From Actinomycetota bacterium (GTDB lineage Bacteria; Actinomycetota; Acidimicrobiia; Acidimicrobiales; Ilumatobacteraceae), in contig SXWG01000113.1 of assembly GCA_005789925.1 (NCBI GenBank), positions 1 to 9,195 on the forward strand: 9,195 nucleotides of DNA, given 5' to 3'. The notes beneath the pieces were generated by a model. The model made no database searches and was not told where the DNA came from. It saw only the letters and a list, made by a program, of their open reading frames with translations. The translations under genes and the position numbers were made by a program. This document shows positions 1-6,468 of this stretch, piece after piece (positions within the stretch are counted from its first letter, which is position 1; each line of letters starts with the position of its first letter).

Positions 1-1697
1 GCCGGTTCTTCGCACGCCTGGGAACATCACGACAAGTCGATTCCCTATGTGGGGGTACTGCCGCATACGCGACGGTCACGGCAATCGGATCCCCTCTCAC
101 GTGTGACCCCATGGATGTGCGGTATTCGAAACTGATCTTGCTGTGGGGCACGAACACGAAACTGACGAACCGCCATCTCTGGCCATTCATCGAAGAAGCA
201 CGTGAGAAGGGGGCAAAAGTCGTCGTCATCGACCCCGTGCGCACCGTCACCGCAGATGCGGCCGATCAGTTCATCCAGCCATTGCCCAGCAGTGACGTCG
301 CATTGATGTTGACGATGATGCACGTCATCATTCGTGACGGCCTCGTAGACCATGACTACGTCGACAAACACACAAGTGGTTTCGATGAACTGGCCGCCCA
401 CGTCGCAGATTGGACACCACAACGTGGCGCTGACGTCTGCGGAGTCGATGCAGATGTCATCGAGGCTCTTGCTCGCGAATATGGGAGAACGACTCCTGCA
501 TTCATCCGCACGCTCATCGGGGCAGAACATCGTGAGCATGGTGCACAGTTCTTTCGTACAATCGTTTGTCTCCCGTCACTCACAGGCGCATGGAAGCACA
601 GAGGTGGTGGGTACTCGCGAAGTGTCGGGTCGTACGTCAACGACTTCGTGAACGACGCATCGTTCGACGCTCCACATCTCTCTGCCGGAAAGTCACGTCG
701 ACCGATCAGCATGAACACGATCGGCTGGGCACTGACGACTGATGAGCTCGATCCACCCGTCAAGGCATTGTTTGTCTACAACGGCAATCCGGTGGCGACA
801 GCTCCCCGCGCGGCGTTGACCATGCAGGGTCTGTCACGAGACGACTTGTTCACTGTTGTGTCAGAGCAATTCATGACTGACACTGCGCGTTACGCCGATG
901 TCATCTTCCCTGCCTGTACCCAACTCGAGCAGGACGACGTCGTGACAGCGTGGGGACATCTCTATCTCGGCTACAACCACAAGGCCATCGAGCCTCTCGG
1001 TGAAAGTGTGCCGAACACAGAGCTGTGGCGGCGCCTGGCCGGTGCTATGAGTTTCACTGAGCCCGAGTTGTTCGAGAGTGATGAATCACTTCTTGAGAAC
1101 TACCTCGCCGGTGTCGACGTCGCGACGTTGCGTCGTGATGCCGTCATTCGGCTTCCGCTGCCAGATCATCTTCGGCCGTATGCAGAAGGCGGATTTGCCA
1201 CTGCGTCTGGTCGACACGAATTTGCCAACGCCCAGTTGGAGCGTGAAGGGCACGGACGTTTGCCGCATTACTCGTCGCCAGAAGAAGGTCCCGGCGGAAC
1301 TTTAGCGGCGACATACCCGTTGGTGCTCATGTCGCCAAAGATTCATCAGCGCTTTCTCAACACGTCGTATTCACACCTTCCTGCGCACGCTGACCCCGAG
1401 GGTGAGATGTACTGCGACATTGCATCTTCCGACGCGGCGGTGCGCGGCATCGCAGACGGTGACCTTGTGCGCGTCTTCAACGATCGAGGATCTGTCGAAG
1501 TGGTCGCGCGAGTTACCCCACTTTCACGTACTCGTGAAGGGATGGTCATCGTTCCATTCGGTTGGACATGGTCACGCACGCGAGATCACAACACGGTGAA
1601 CGTGTTGACGAGCGACACACCGACCGACTGGGGTGGTGGTGTCGCTTTCTACGACACACTCGTTCAAGTCGAGCGGCTGACTACTCACCCGACCTGA
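1..1697 (+). CDS. Molybdopterin (bis-MGD) oxidoreductase, 5'-truncated by the window edge
   Basis: The frame is open from the left edge (first whole codon at base 3) to a TGA at 1695-1697, so the ATG at 111 is internal. The protein is the middle and C-terminal part of a BisC/formate-dehydrogenase-like Mo enzyme (COG0243 type). Visible signatures are RFFARLG then SLCGGTA, whose Cys (codon 48-50) sits where the family has its Cys/Sec Mo ligand; LILLWGTNTK and VVVIDPVRT of the MGD-binding fold; FVYNGNPVATAP; EQFMTDTARYADVIFPA; and a C-terminal molydop-binding domain from about base 1290, ending VNVLTSDTPTDWGGG and FYDTLVQVE. The N-terminal [4Fe-4S] domain would lie upstream. Enzymes of this family transfer oxygen atoms or electrons at Mo; the substrate is not readable here. 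Its last 13 bases overlap the convergent collagen-like gene. Family assignment is sure, subfamily is not. Confidence 0.93.
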   Translation, partial: RFFARLGTSRQVDSLCGGTAAYATVTAIGSPLTCDPMDVRYSKLILLWGTNTKLTNRHLWPFIEEAREKGAKVVVIDPVRTVTADAADQFIQPLPSSDVALMLTMMHVIIRDGLVDHDYVDKHTSGFDELAAHVADWTPQRGADVCGVDADVIEALAREYGRTTPAFIRTLIGAEHREHGAQFFRTIVCLPSLTGAWKHRGGGYSRSVGSYVNDFVNDASFDAPHLSAGKSRRPISMNTIGWALTTDELDPPVKALFVYNGNPVATAPRAALTMQGLSRDDLFTVVSEQFMTDTARYADVIFPACTQLEQDDVVTAWGHLYLGYNHKAIEPLGESVPNTELWRRLAGAMSFTEPELFESDESLLENYLAGVDVATLRRDAVIRLPLPDHLRPYAEGGFATASGRHEFANAQLEREGHGRLPHYSSPEEGPGGTLAATYPLVLMSPKIHQRFLNTSYSHLPAHADPEGEMYCDIASSDAAVRGIADGDLVRVFNDRGSVEVVARVTPLSRTREGMVIVPFGWTWSRTRDHNTVNVLTSDTPTDWGGGVAFYDTLVQVERLTTHPT

Positions 1698-2602
1698 TTG
1701 ACAGTCAAAATTGTTCCTGGAATCTCAGGACGCAGCGGGTTGGTCTGGGTTCCGAGAGATCGAATAATCATCTGGCTGCTGGTTGTCGACGTCATCATCA
1801 GCTGAAAAAAGTCACCAGGTACAACATCAACGAAATAGTTCAACATCACCAGATGGCGACTCGACGCTCCGCTCGACGTGATGACGACTTCGGTGTCGGT
1901 CCATGGGACGTTTGCTGTGCTCTTTGTGAGCCACACGCTCAATGTGTCGGTGCCTGCATCGCCTTTCTCAATTTGTGACGAGAACATGATGTTGAACTTT
2001 CCTGTTGCGTTGAAAGTGATCTTTGATCCATCGACAATCGACACCCCACTCGAGAAGTCCGTGGAGTTCAGTTGGACCGGTGTTGCCAGGTTCTGCGGAA
2101 GCGGAACAGTGGTCGTGTCGTAGAACGACCCGTACGCACCAAAGCCCCCTGCTGGGCCAGTTGCTCCGATCGGACCCTGTGAACCAGTGGGACCAGCGGG
2201 ACCTGTCGACCCGGTGGGGCCCGTTACCCCCTGCGCGCCTTGTAAACCTTGCGGTCCGAGACCACCGTCAACGCCGTTTACACCAGGCAGACCGAATGGT
2301 CCCGCCGGCCCTGCAACGCCGGGAAGACCACGTGCACCTCTCAGTCCACGCGGGCCTGGCACACCACGTGCACCACGTTCTCCGTCCCGCCCGTCAATTC
2401 CGTCCTGACCATCAGTGCCATTTTTCCCGTCTGCGCCTTTTGCGCCGGCAGGACCTCGATCACCTTTGGGGCCCATAGGTCCAGGTTCACCATGCACTGA
2501 CGCGCGCACCCCCTGTATCGCTCCGACATATGCCGGAAGTGCAGCGGCGAGACCGACGAGTGATGCTACGAGGAGGACACCGATAGAGCGACTTCGTGTC
2601 AC
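1685..2602 (-). CDS. Collagen-like Gly-X-Y repeat protein with N-terminal signal/anchor and C-terminal beta domain
   Basis: From the GTG at 2602 the protein has 305 residues. Residues 1-5 are short and basic (MTRSR), followed by a hydrophobic stretch (about 7-27, rich in L, V and A) that fits a signal peptide or membrane anchor. Residues 38-157 are 40 consecutive triplets with Gly in position one. The first half is charged (GDR, GKN, GRD, GER, GAR) and the second half polar and Thr-rich (GPT, GST, GSQ, GAT). Residues 158-305 are a non-repetitive, probably beta-rich head of a kind seen on bacterial and viral collagen-like fibres, with VVPGDFFQLM and a terminal P-x-IPGTILTVNQ motif. By analogy it forms a trimeric surface fibre. 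Start: GTG 2602 puts the basic residues just before the hydrophobic segment and has a TACCCT box 7 bases upstream. GTG 2629 and ATG 2701 are in-frame alternatives, but 2701 would run into the divergent dioxygenase gene. The 3' end overlaps the Mo enzyme. Confidence 0.88.
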   Translation of the reverse strand: MTRSRSIGVLLVASLVGLAAALPAYVGAIQGVRASVHGEPGPMGPKGDRGPAGAKGADGKNGTDGQDGIDGRDGERGARGVPGPRGLRGARGLPGVAGPAGPFGLPGVNGVDGGLGPQGLQGAQGVTGPTGSTGPAGPTGSQGPIGATGPAGGFGAYGSFYDTTTVPLPQNLATPVQLNSTDFSSGVSIVDGSKITFNATGKFNIMFSSQIEKGDAGTDTLSVWLTKSTANVPWTDTEVVITSSGASSRHLVMLNYFVDVVPGDFFQLMMTSTTSSQMIIRSLGTQTNPLRPEIPGTILTVNQVG

Positions 2603-2609
2603 GTAAACG

Positions 2610-2615
2610 AGGGTA
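2610..2615 (-). promoter_or_regulatory. Possible -10 box of a leaderless promoter for the collagen-like gene
   Basis: On the minus strand the sequence TACCCT matches TANNNT and ends 7 bases before the GTG at 2602. This is the spacing expected when transcription begins at the start codon. There is no Shine-Dalgarno sequence before this GTG, and I see no good -35 box. This is inference from geometry only. Confidence 0.25.
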
Positions 2616-2668
2616 AGCGCATTGTTCACGTCGCACTCGTGACGAAAATACCGAAGCAACGAATTCGA

Positions 2669-2674
2669 TATTGT
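2669..2674 (+). promoter_or_regulatory. Possible -10 box of a leaderless promoter for the dioxygenase gene
   Basis: TATTGT matches TANNNT and ends 6 bases before the ATG at 2681. No ribosome binding site is visible before that ATG. The 78-base gap between the divergent starts at 2602 and 2681 must hold both promoters. No convincing -35 hexamer is present. Confidence 0.3.
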
Positions 2675-2680
2675 CCACGT

Positions 2681-4042
2681 ATGTCTCGTCTCGACCAACA
2701 ACGAGGAAATCCTTTTCTCGAGGGGAACCTCGCTCCCGTGCGCGATGAAGTGACAATCACCGACTTGAAAGTCACAGGTTCATTGCCGCGCGAACTTGAC
2801 GGCCGTTACCTTCGCAACGGACCCAACCCCATTGGTGTGGTCGACCCAGCCAAGTACCACTGGTTCGTCGGACACGGCATGGTGCATGGCATTCGGCTTC
2901 GTGACGGGAAAGCTGAGTGGTACCGCAATCGATTCGTACGCAATCCCGAAGTGTCCCGCGCGCTCGGGGAAGAACCGAAACCCTCTGACTGGCCCGCTGA
3001 CCACCCGACGTTTGCTGCCAACACCAACGTCATCGGCCACGCCGGCAAGACGTTCGCGATCGTTGAGGCGGGTTCGCCTCCAGTCGAAATGTCATACGAC
3101 CTCGACACCATCAAGGTGTCAAATCTCGATGGAACTCTCCCCTACGCGTTCTCTGCTCACCCGAAGAAAGACCCTCGCACCGGCGAACTTCGCGTGATGA
3201 CGTATTGGTGGGGCTGGGGAAACAAGGTGCAATACCTCGTGGTCGACACCGCAGGTCGTGTTCGCAAGAGCGTCGACGTTGATGTACAGGGCGGACCGAT
3301 GATTCACGACATCGCATTCACCCAGAAGTACGTGCTGGTGTTCGACTTACCGTGTGTGTTCAACCTCGACGCCGCCATGTCGGGGTCACAGCTGCCATAT
3401 TTCTGGGATCACAATTACGACGCTCGCATCGGCTTCCTTCCACATGACGGCACCGCAGCTGATGTGAAATGGGTGTCAATTGATCCTTGCTACATCTTTC
3501 ATCCGATGAATGCATTCGATGATGGAGACGAAGTTGTCCTCGATGCCGCACGCCACCCGAAAATGTTCGATCGCGAGCGTCGCGGACCAAACGAGGGTGA
3601 CCCCACACTTGACCGCTGGCGGCTCAACCCGACCACCGGCACGGTCTCGACCAGTCGCATCAGCGACCGACCACAAGAGTTTCCGCGTATCAATGAGTCA
3701 CTCATCGGCCTTCCTTATCGTTACGGATACTCAGCTGGAATCGGCAAACAATTCGCCCAAGACACGTTGATTAAGGTTGACCATCACACTGGTTCGGTCA
3801 CTGCACGTAATGACCAACCCCAATTTGGTTACGGTGAACCGGTCTTTGTTCCCCGTCACCATGCGGCACGGGAAGACGACGGCTATGTCATGGCTCTACG
3901 ACACGACACCTCCACTGACACATCAGATCTGGCCGTGTTCGACGCCGACGCACTTGACGCAGACCCGATCGCCGTCGTGCATCTTCCGGTTCGTGTGCCC
4001 AATGGGTTCCACGGAAACTGGGTGCCCGACTCCCCGAACTGA
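2681..4042 (+). CDS. Carotenoid oxygenase / lignostilbene dioxygenase family (RPE65-like) Fe(II) enzyme
   Basis: The protein has 453 residues, a full-length size for bacterial carotenoid cleavage oxygenases. These are seven-bladed propellers in which four His bind Fe(II) to split an alkene with O2. All four ligands can be placed: H160 (SAHPKKDP), H209 (MIHDIAFT), H274 (IFHPMNAFDDGD) and H444 near the C-terminus (VPNGFHGNW). The N-terminal RYLRNGPNP and HWFVGHGMVHG motifs are also typical. Possible substrates are carotenoids, apocarotenoids or stilbenes; the sequence does not decide. I choose ATG 2681 (MSRLDQQRGNPF) because the family's NPFLEGN-type start follows directly. The in-frame GTG at 2639 would only add 14 atypical residues. 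It is the first gene of a plus-strand run with the SDR, FMN reductase and esterase. No carotenoid synthesis genes are in the window. Confidence 0.93.
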   Translation: MSRLDQQRGNPFLEGNLAPVRDEVTITDLKVTGSLPRELDGRYLRNGPNPIGVVDPAKYHWFVGHGMVHGIRLRDGKAEWYRNRFVRNPEVSRALGEEPKPSDWPADHPTFAANTNVIGHAGKTFAIVEAGSPPVEMSYDLDTIKVSNLDGTLPYAFSAHPKKDPRTGELRVMTYWWGWGNKVQYLVVDTAGRVRKSVDVDVQGGPMIHDIAFTQKYVLVFDLPCVFNLDAAMSGSQLPYFWDHNYDARIGFLPHDGTAADVKWVSIDPCYIFHPMNAFDDGDEVVLDAARHPKMFDRERRGPNEGDPTLDRWRLNPTTGTVSTSRISDRPQEFPRINESLIGLPYRYGYSAGIGKQFAQDTLIKVDHHTGSVTARNDQPQFGYGEPVFVPRHHAAREDDGYVMALRHDTSTDTSDLAVFDADALDADPIAVVHLPVRVPNGFHGNWVPDSPN

Positions 4043-4110
4043 AGCAGAACCCATCACGACACGACCAGCCACGGGCATGTGCCGTAGCGTCAGATCTCGT
4101 GGCTGAAGCG

Positions 4111-4770
4111 ATGGACATCACTGGAAAAGTGGCACTTGTTGCTGGTGGCACGGGCGGCATCGGACAGTTGGTTGTCGAAGACTTACGTCGTCGTGGTGCA
4201 GTAGTTGCCACAGCATCTCGAACCCCCGGCGATTCCGTCGACCTCATCGCCACAGACCTCAGGCTTCCTGAGGCCGCGGCAGAAGTGATCGACCACGTGA
4301 TATCTACTCACGGACGTCTCGATGTGGTGGTGAATGCAATCGGAGTCATTGCATTCGGCGACACGACGTCGACGACTGCAGACACCGTTGAAGAGCTCTT
4401 TCTCACGAACACCTTCACGCACATTTTCTTGTGCGCCGCTGCACTACCGAAGATGACACGCGGCGGAGTCATCGTCGGCATCTCCGGAGTCGTCGCGGAA
4501 CAGAATCTGCCCGGCATGGCGGTGTACGGCGCTTCGAAGGCCGCGATGCGGTCCTTCAACGAAGGATTCGCACGTGAAGCTCGGCGACTTGGCGTGCGCG
4601 TGGTCGATGCGCGCCCACCTCACACCGAAACCGGATTGGCGACACGTGCAGTTGCTGGCACTGCACCGAAGTTCCCCGAAGGGTTGAACCCGTCATTTGT
4701 CGCGAAGCGATTGGTCGATGCCATCGCAAGCGGCGAGACCGACCTTCCATCAACAGCATTTTCACAATGA
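4111..4770 (+). CDS. Short-chain dehydrogenase/reductase (classical SDR)
   Basis: This 219-residue Rossmann-fold oxidoreductase probably uses NAD(P)H on an alcohol/ketone pair. The cofactor loop GGTGGIG is at residues 12-18, NAIG (in place of NNAG) at 75-78, catalytic S125 in GISG, and Y139-x3-K143 in YGASK, so the active site is complete. The C-terminus (PSFVAKRLVDAI, then DLPS) resembles SDRs acting in secondary metabolism or degradation. ATG 4111 gives the usual MDITGKVALV beginning. A GTG at 4099 in the same frame adds four residues and has TAGCGT 8 bases upstream, so it remains possible. No clear ribosome binding site precedes either. The gene follows the dioxygenase by 68 bases, so it may oxidise or reduce the carbonyl product of that enzyme (inference). 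Its TGA lies inside the next gene's ribosome binding site. Confidence 0.92.
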   Translation: MDITGKVALVAGGTGGIGQLVVEDLRRRGAVVATASRTPGDSVDLIATDLRLPEAAAEVIDHVISTHGRLDVVVNAIGVIAFGDTTSTTADTVEELFLTNTFTHIFLCAAALPKMTRGGVIVGISGVVAEQNLPGMAVYGASKAAMRSFNEGFAREARRLGVRVVDARPPHTETGLATRAVAGTAPKFPEGLNPSFVAKRLVDAIASGETDLPSTAFSQ

Positions 4771-4773
4771 GGA
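4769..4773 (+). promoter_or_regulatory. Shine-Dalgarno sequence overlapping the SDR stop codon
   Basis: GAGGA lies 7 bases before the GTG at 4781 and shares two bases with the TGA of the SDR gene (4768-4770). It decides the GTG start of the FMN reductase over upstream in-frame codons. It also implies translational coupling of the two genes. Confidence 0.8.
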
Positions 4774-4780
4774 CAACATC

Positions 4781-5302
4781 GTGAAAAACATCATCGCGTT
4801 CAGTGGCTCGACTCGTGCGTCCTCTTTCCACACGCGCATCCTCCGCGCATTGCAAGAGATGTCTCCCGCTGACGTGAAGGTGGACGTGTTCGATCTGAGT
4901 GATGTGCCCTTCTACAACGAAGACCGCGACAATGACCGAGCTCCGGCAGCAGTTCAGTCGCTTCGGTCAACTGTCGAAGCAGCTGATGGCGTCATCTTTG
5001 CTGCACCTGAATACAACTTCTCGTATTCGGCTCTCACCAAGAACACCATTGACTGGCTGACCCGGCCAAAAGGTGCGGGGGTACTTCGCGACAAGAAGAT
5101 CGCTCTCATCTGCGTGACACCCGGGCCGAGCGGGGGAAAGAACGTCTCGAAGGCGATGTCTGACCTTCTTCCCTTTTTCGGGAACACCATCGTTGCGACG
5201 GTCACCGCCTCTGGAATCACCGACAAGATCGCCCCAGATTCCGCAGTTATCACTGAGGCGGAACTGAAAGCCGATCTGGCTGGGGTGCTCGCTGCCTTCT
5301 GA
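4781..5302 (+). CDS. NAD(P)H-dependent FMN reductase (flavodoxin-like quinone/flavin reductase)
   Basis: This 173-residue flavodoxin-fold protein belongs to the FMN_red family (ChrR/YieF/ArsH-like). The phosphate-binding loop GSTRASSFHTRIL begins at residue 8. The FMN-ring motif PEYNFSYSALTKNTIDW is present, followed by a PGPSGG loop. Such enzymes are cytoplasmic dimers or tetramers that reduce FMN, quinones or other acceptors with NAD(P)H. The GTG start is fixed by GAGGA 7 bases upstream and by the family's IIAFSGSTR beginning; a longer reading from 4697 would overlap the SDR gene. Because its ribosome binding site overlaps the SDR stop, the two are very likely made together. Its role could be to feed reduced flavin to a partner or to reduce quinonoid products; the partner is unknown. 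Confidence 0.92.
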   Translation: MKNIIAFSGSTRASSFHTRILRALQEMSPADVKVDVFDLSDVPFYNEDRDNDRAPAAVQSLRSTVEAADGVIFAAPEYNFSYSALTKNTIDWLTRPKGAGVLRDKKIALICVTPGPSGGKNVSKAMSDLLPFFGNTIVATVTASGITDKIAPDSAVITEAELKADLAGVLAAF

Positions 5303-5346
5303 CGAAGTGCAACAATGCTGTTTGATTCTGTGACTCACCCGACTGT

Positions 5347-5351
5347 AAGGA
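5347..5351 (+). promoter_or_regulatory. Shine-Dalgarno sequence of the esterase gene
   Basis: AAGGA ends 9 bases before the ATG at 5361 and supports that start. The 58-base gap from the FMN reductase holds no clear terminator or promoter, so the esterase probably belongs to the same transcript. Confidence 0.65.
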
Positions 5352-5360
5352 CCCACTGAC

Positions 5361-6392
5361 ATGGCATATGACCCCGTATCTGACACACGCCTCGACCCAC
5401 GCGTTCGCGCCATTCTGCAATTGATGCCGTCGGGAGAGCCACCGGTGTATTCATCGCGCGAGGACGTATTGGCTGCCGCACAATCGCCAGCGGCGTTGGA
5501 GTTGATTGAGAGTCAGCGTCAACTGATGGAGATGTGTGACACCGAGGACGTCGTCACCGCGCGTGGTCTCGAGATGTGGACCGAAAAAATCGAGTCACAA
5601 CCAGATGGAAACATGATCCATCTTGAAATCACTCGTGCTGCAGGCGATGCAATCGTCCCCTGCGTGTACTACATCCATGGCGGTGGCATGGCCTCGCATT
5701 CGTGCACCATGGGTAACTACCGCGCATGGAGCAAGTTCATCGCACATCACGGAGTCTGCGTCGTGATGGTCGAGTTCCGTAACTCGATGCAGCCCAGTTC
5801 TGTCAACGACATCGCACCATTCCCCGGTGGTCTCAACGACTGTCTGTCGGGGTTGAAGTGGATTCATGCGAACGCTGCGACACTGCGCATTGACGAATCA
5901 CGCATCGTCGTAAGTGGGGAAAGTGGTGGCGGAAACCTCACGTTGGCAGTTGGGCTCCAGCTGAAGCGCGACGGTCACCTGAATCTCATCAAAGGCCTCT
6001 ACGCGTTCTGCCCGTACATCGCGGGCGAGTATCCACGACCGGAGCTTCCGAGCACGGTCGAGAACAACGGCATCTTCATCACGTTGGGTGGAAATGGTCC
6101 GGCACTCGCCTACGGAATCGAACATCTCGAGACGCGGGACCCCATCGCTTGGCCGTACTGGGCGACAACCGACGATGTGGCTGGGTTCCCGCCAACTGTG
6201 ATCAGCGTGAATGAATGCGACCCACTACGTGACGAAGGTATCGCCTTTTATCGAAAGCTTCTCGAGGCCGGCGTGTCAACACGCTGTCGAAATGTGCTGG
6301 GCACGATGCACGCCACTGAGGTCATCCCCATCGTGTGCCCCGAGATCACGGCTGACGCGGCCGCACATCTCGCAGCGTTCGCCAAGAACTAG
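5361..6392 (+). CDS. Alpha/beta hydrolase, hormone-sensitive-lipase (acetyl esterase) family
   Basis: This 343-residue enzyme hydrolyses carboxylic esters. The oxyanion-hole motif HGGG is at residues 106-109, the nucleophile S188 lies in GESGG, and the acid D287 (NECDPLRDEG) and base H317 (GTMHATE) complete the triad. The HGGG motif upstream of GxSxG marks the HSL / hydrolase fold-3 family rather than other alpha/beta hydrolases. An N-terminal cap of about 80 residues and an insertion between S188 and D287 (about 210-270) probably shape the substrate pocket. No signal peptide is seen, so it should be cytoplasmic. It is the last of the closely spaced genes after the dioxygenase and could cleave an ester or lactone intermediate (inference). 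The ATG is supported by AAGGA upstream. Confidence 0.93.
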   Translation: MAYDPVSDTRLDPRVRAILQLMPSGEPPVYSSREDVLAAAQSPAALELIESQRQLMEMCDTEDVVTARGLEMWTEKIESQPDGNMIHLEITRAAGDAIVPCVYYIHGGGMASHSCTMGNYRAWSKFIAHHGVCVVMVEFRNSMQPSSVNDIAPFPGGLNDCLSGLKWIHANAATLRIDESRIVVSGESGGGNLTLAVGLQLKRDGHLNLIKGLYAFCPYIAGEYPRPELPSTVENNGIFITLGGNGPALAYGIEHLETRDPIAWPYWATTDDVAGFPPTVISVNECDPLRDEGIAFYRKLLEAGVSTRCRNVLGTMHATEVIPIVCPEITADAAAHLAAFAKN

Positions 6393-6409
6393 AGCGCCTT
6401 CGGGCAGTG

Positions 6410-6429
6410 TGCCGACTGTTTTGTTGGCA
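6410..6429 (+). terminator. Stem-loop after the esterase gene, possible weak terminator
   Basis: TGCCGAC (6410-6416) can pair with GTTGGCA (6423-6429), giving a 7-base-pair stem with one G-T pair and a T-rich six-base loop. It is the strongest hairpin in the 76-base gap between the esterase and the PanB-like gene. There is no T-run after the stem, so it is not a canonical intrinsic terminator. A 4-bp alternative (6405-6408 with 6415-6418) is followed by TTTT. Either could partly separate the two transcription units. Confidence 0.35.
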
Positions 6430-6453
6430 GAGGGCCATCAATCCATATCGAAC

Positions 6454-6459
6454 TAACAT
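6454..6459 (+). promoter_or_regulatory. Possible -10 box before the PanB-like gene
   Basis: TAACAT matches TANNNT and ends 9 bases before the ATG at 6469. No Shine-Dalgarno sequence is present, so leaderless or near-leaderless translation is possible. A three-codon ATG...TAA unit (6458-6469) ends in the last position of a TAATG overlap with the start. The call is weak. Confidence 0.22.
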
Positions 6460-6468
6460 GAATCACTA

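Noticed and set aside
45..539. Long minus-strand open frame opposite the Mo oxidoreductase.
   Set aside because: It lies wholly antisense to a well-recognised coding region, has no domain I recognise and no ribosome binding signal.
1698..1708. Perfect inverted repeat TTGAC-A-GTCAA just after the Mo gene stop.
   Set aside because: The one-base centre cannot form an RNA loop with the full stem, there is no T-run, and it lies in the coding sequence of the collagen-like gene. It is not a terminator; an operator is possible but unsupported.
2187..2408. Plus-strand frame rich in Pro, Gly and Arg opposite the collagen repeats.
   Set aside because: It is the complement of the Gly-X-Y codons (Gly/Pro codons GGN/CCN read as Pro/Gly on the other strand), so an open frame is expected without selection. 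No start signal was seen.
6393..6407. GCC-TTCG-GGC mini-hairpin directly after the esterase stop.
   Set aside because: The stem has only three pairs, the flanking bases do not extend it, and no T-run follows it, so it is too weak to call even with the stable TTCG loop.
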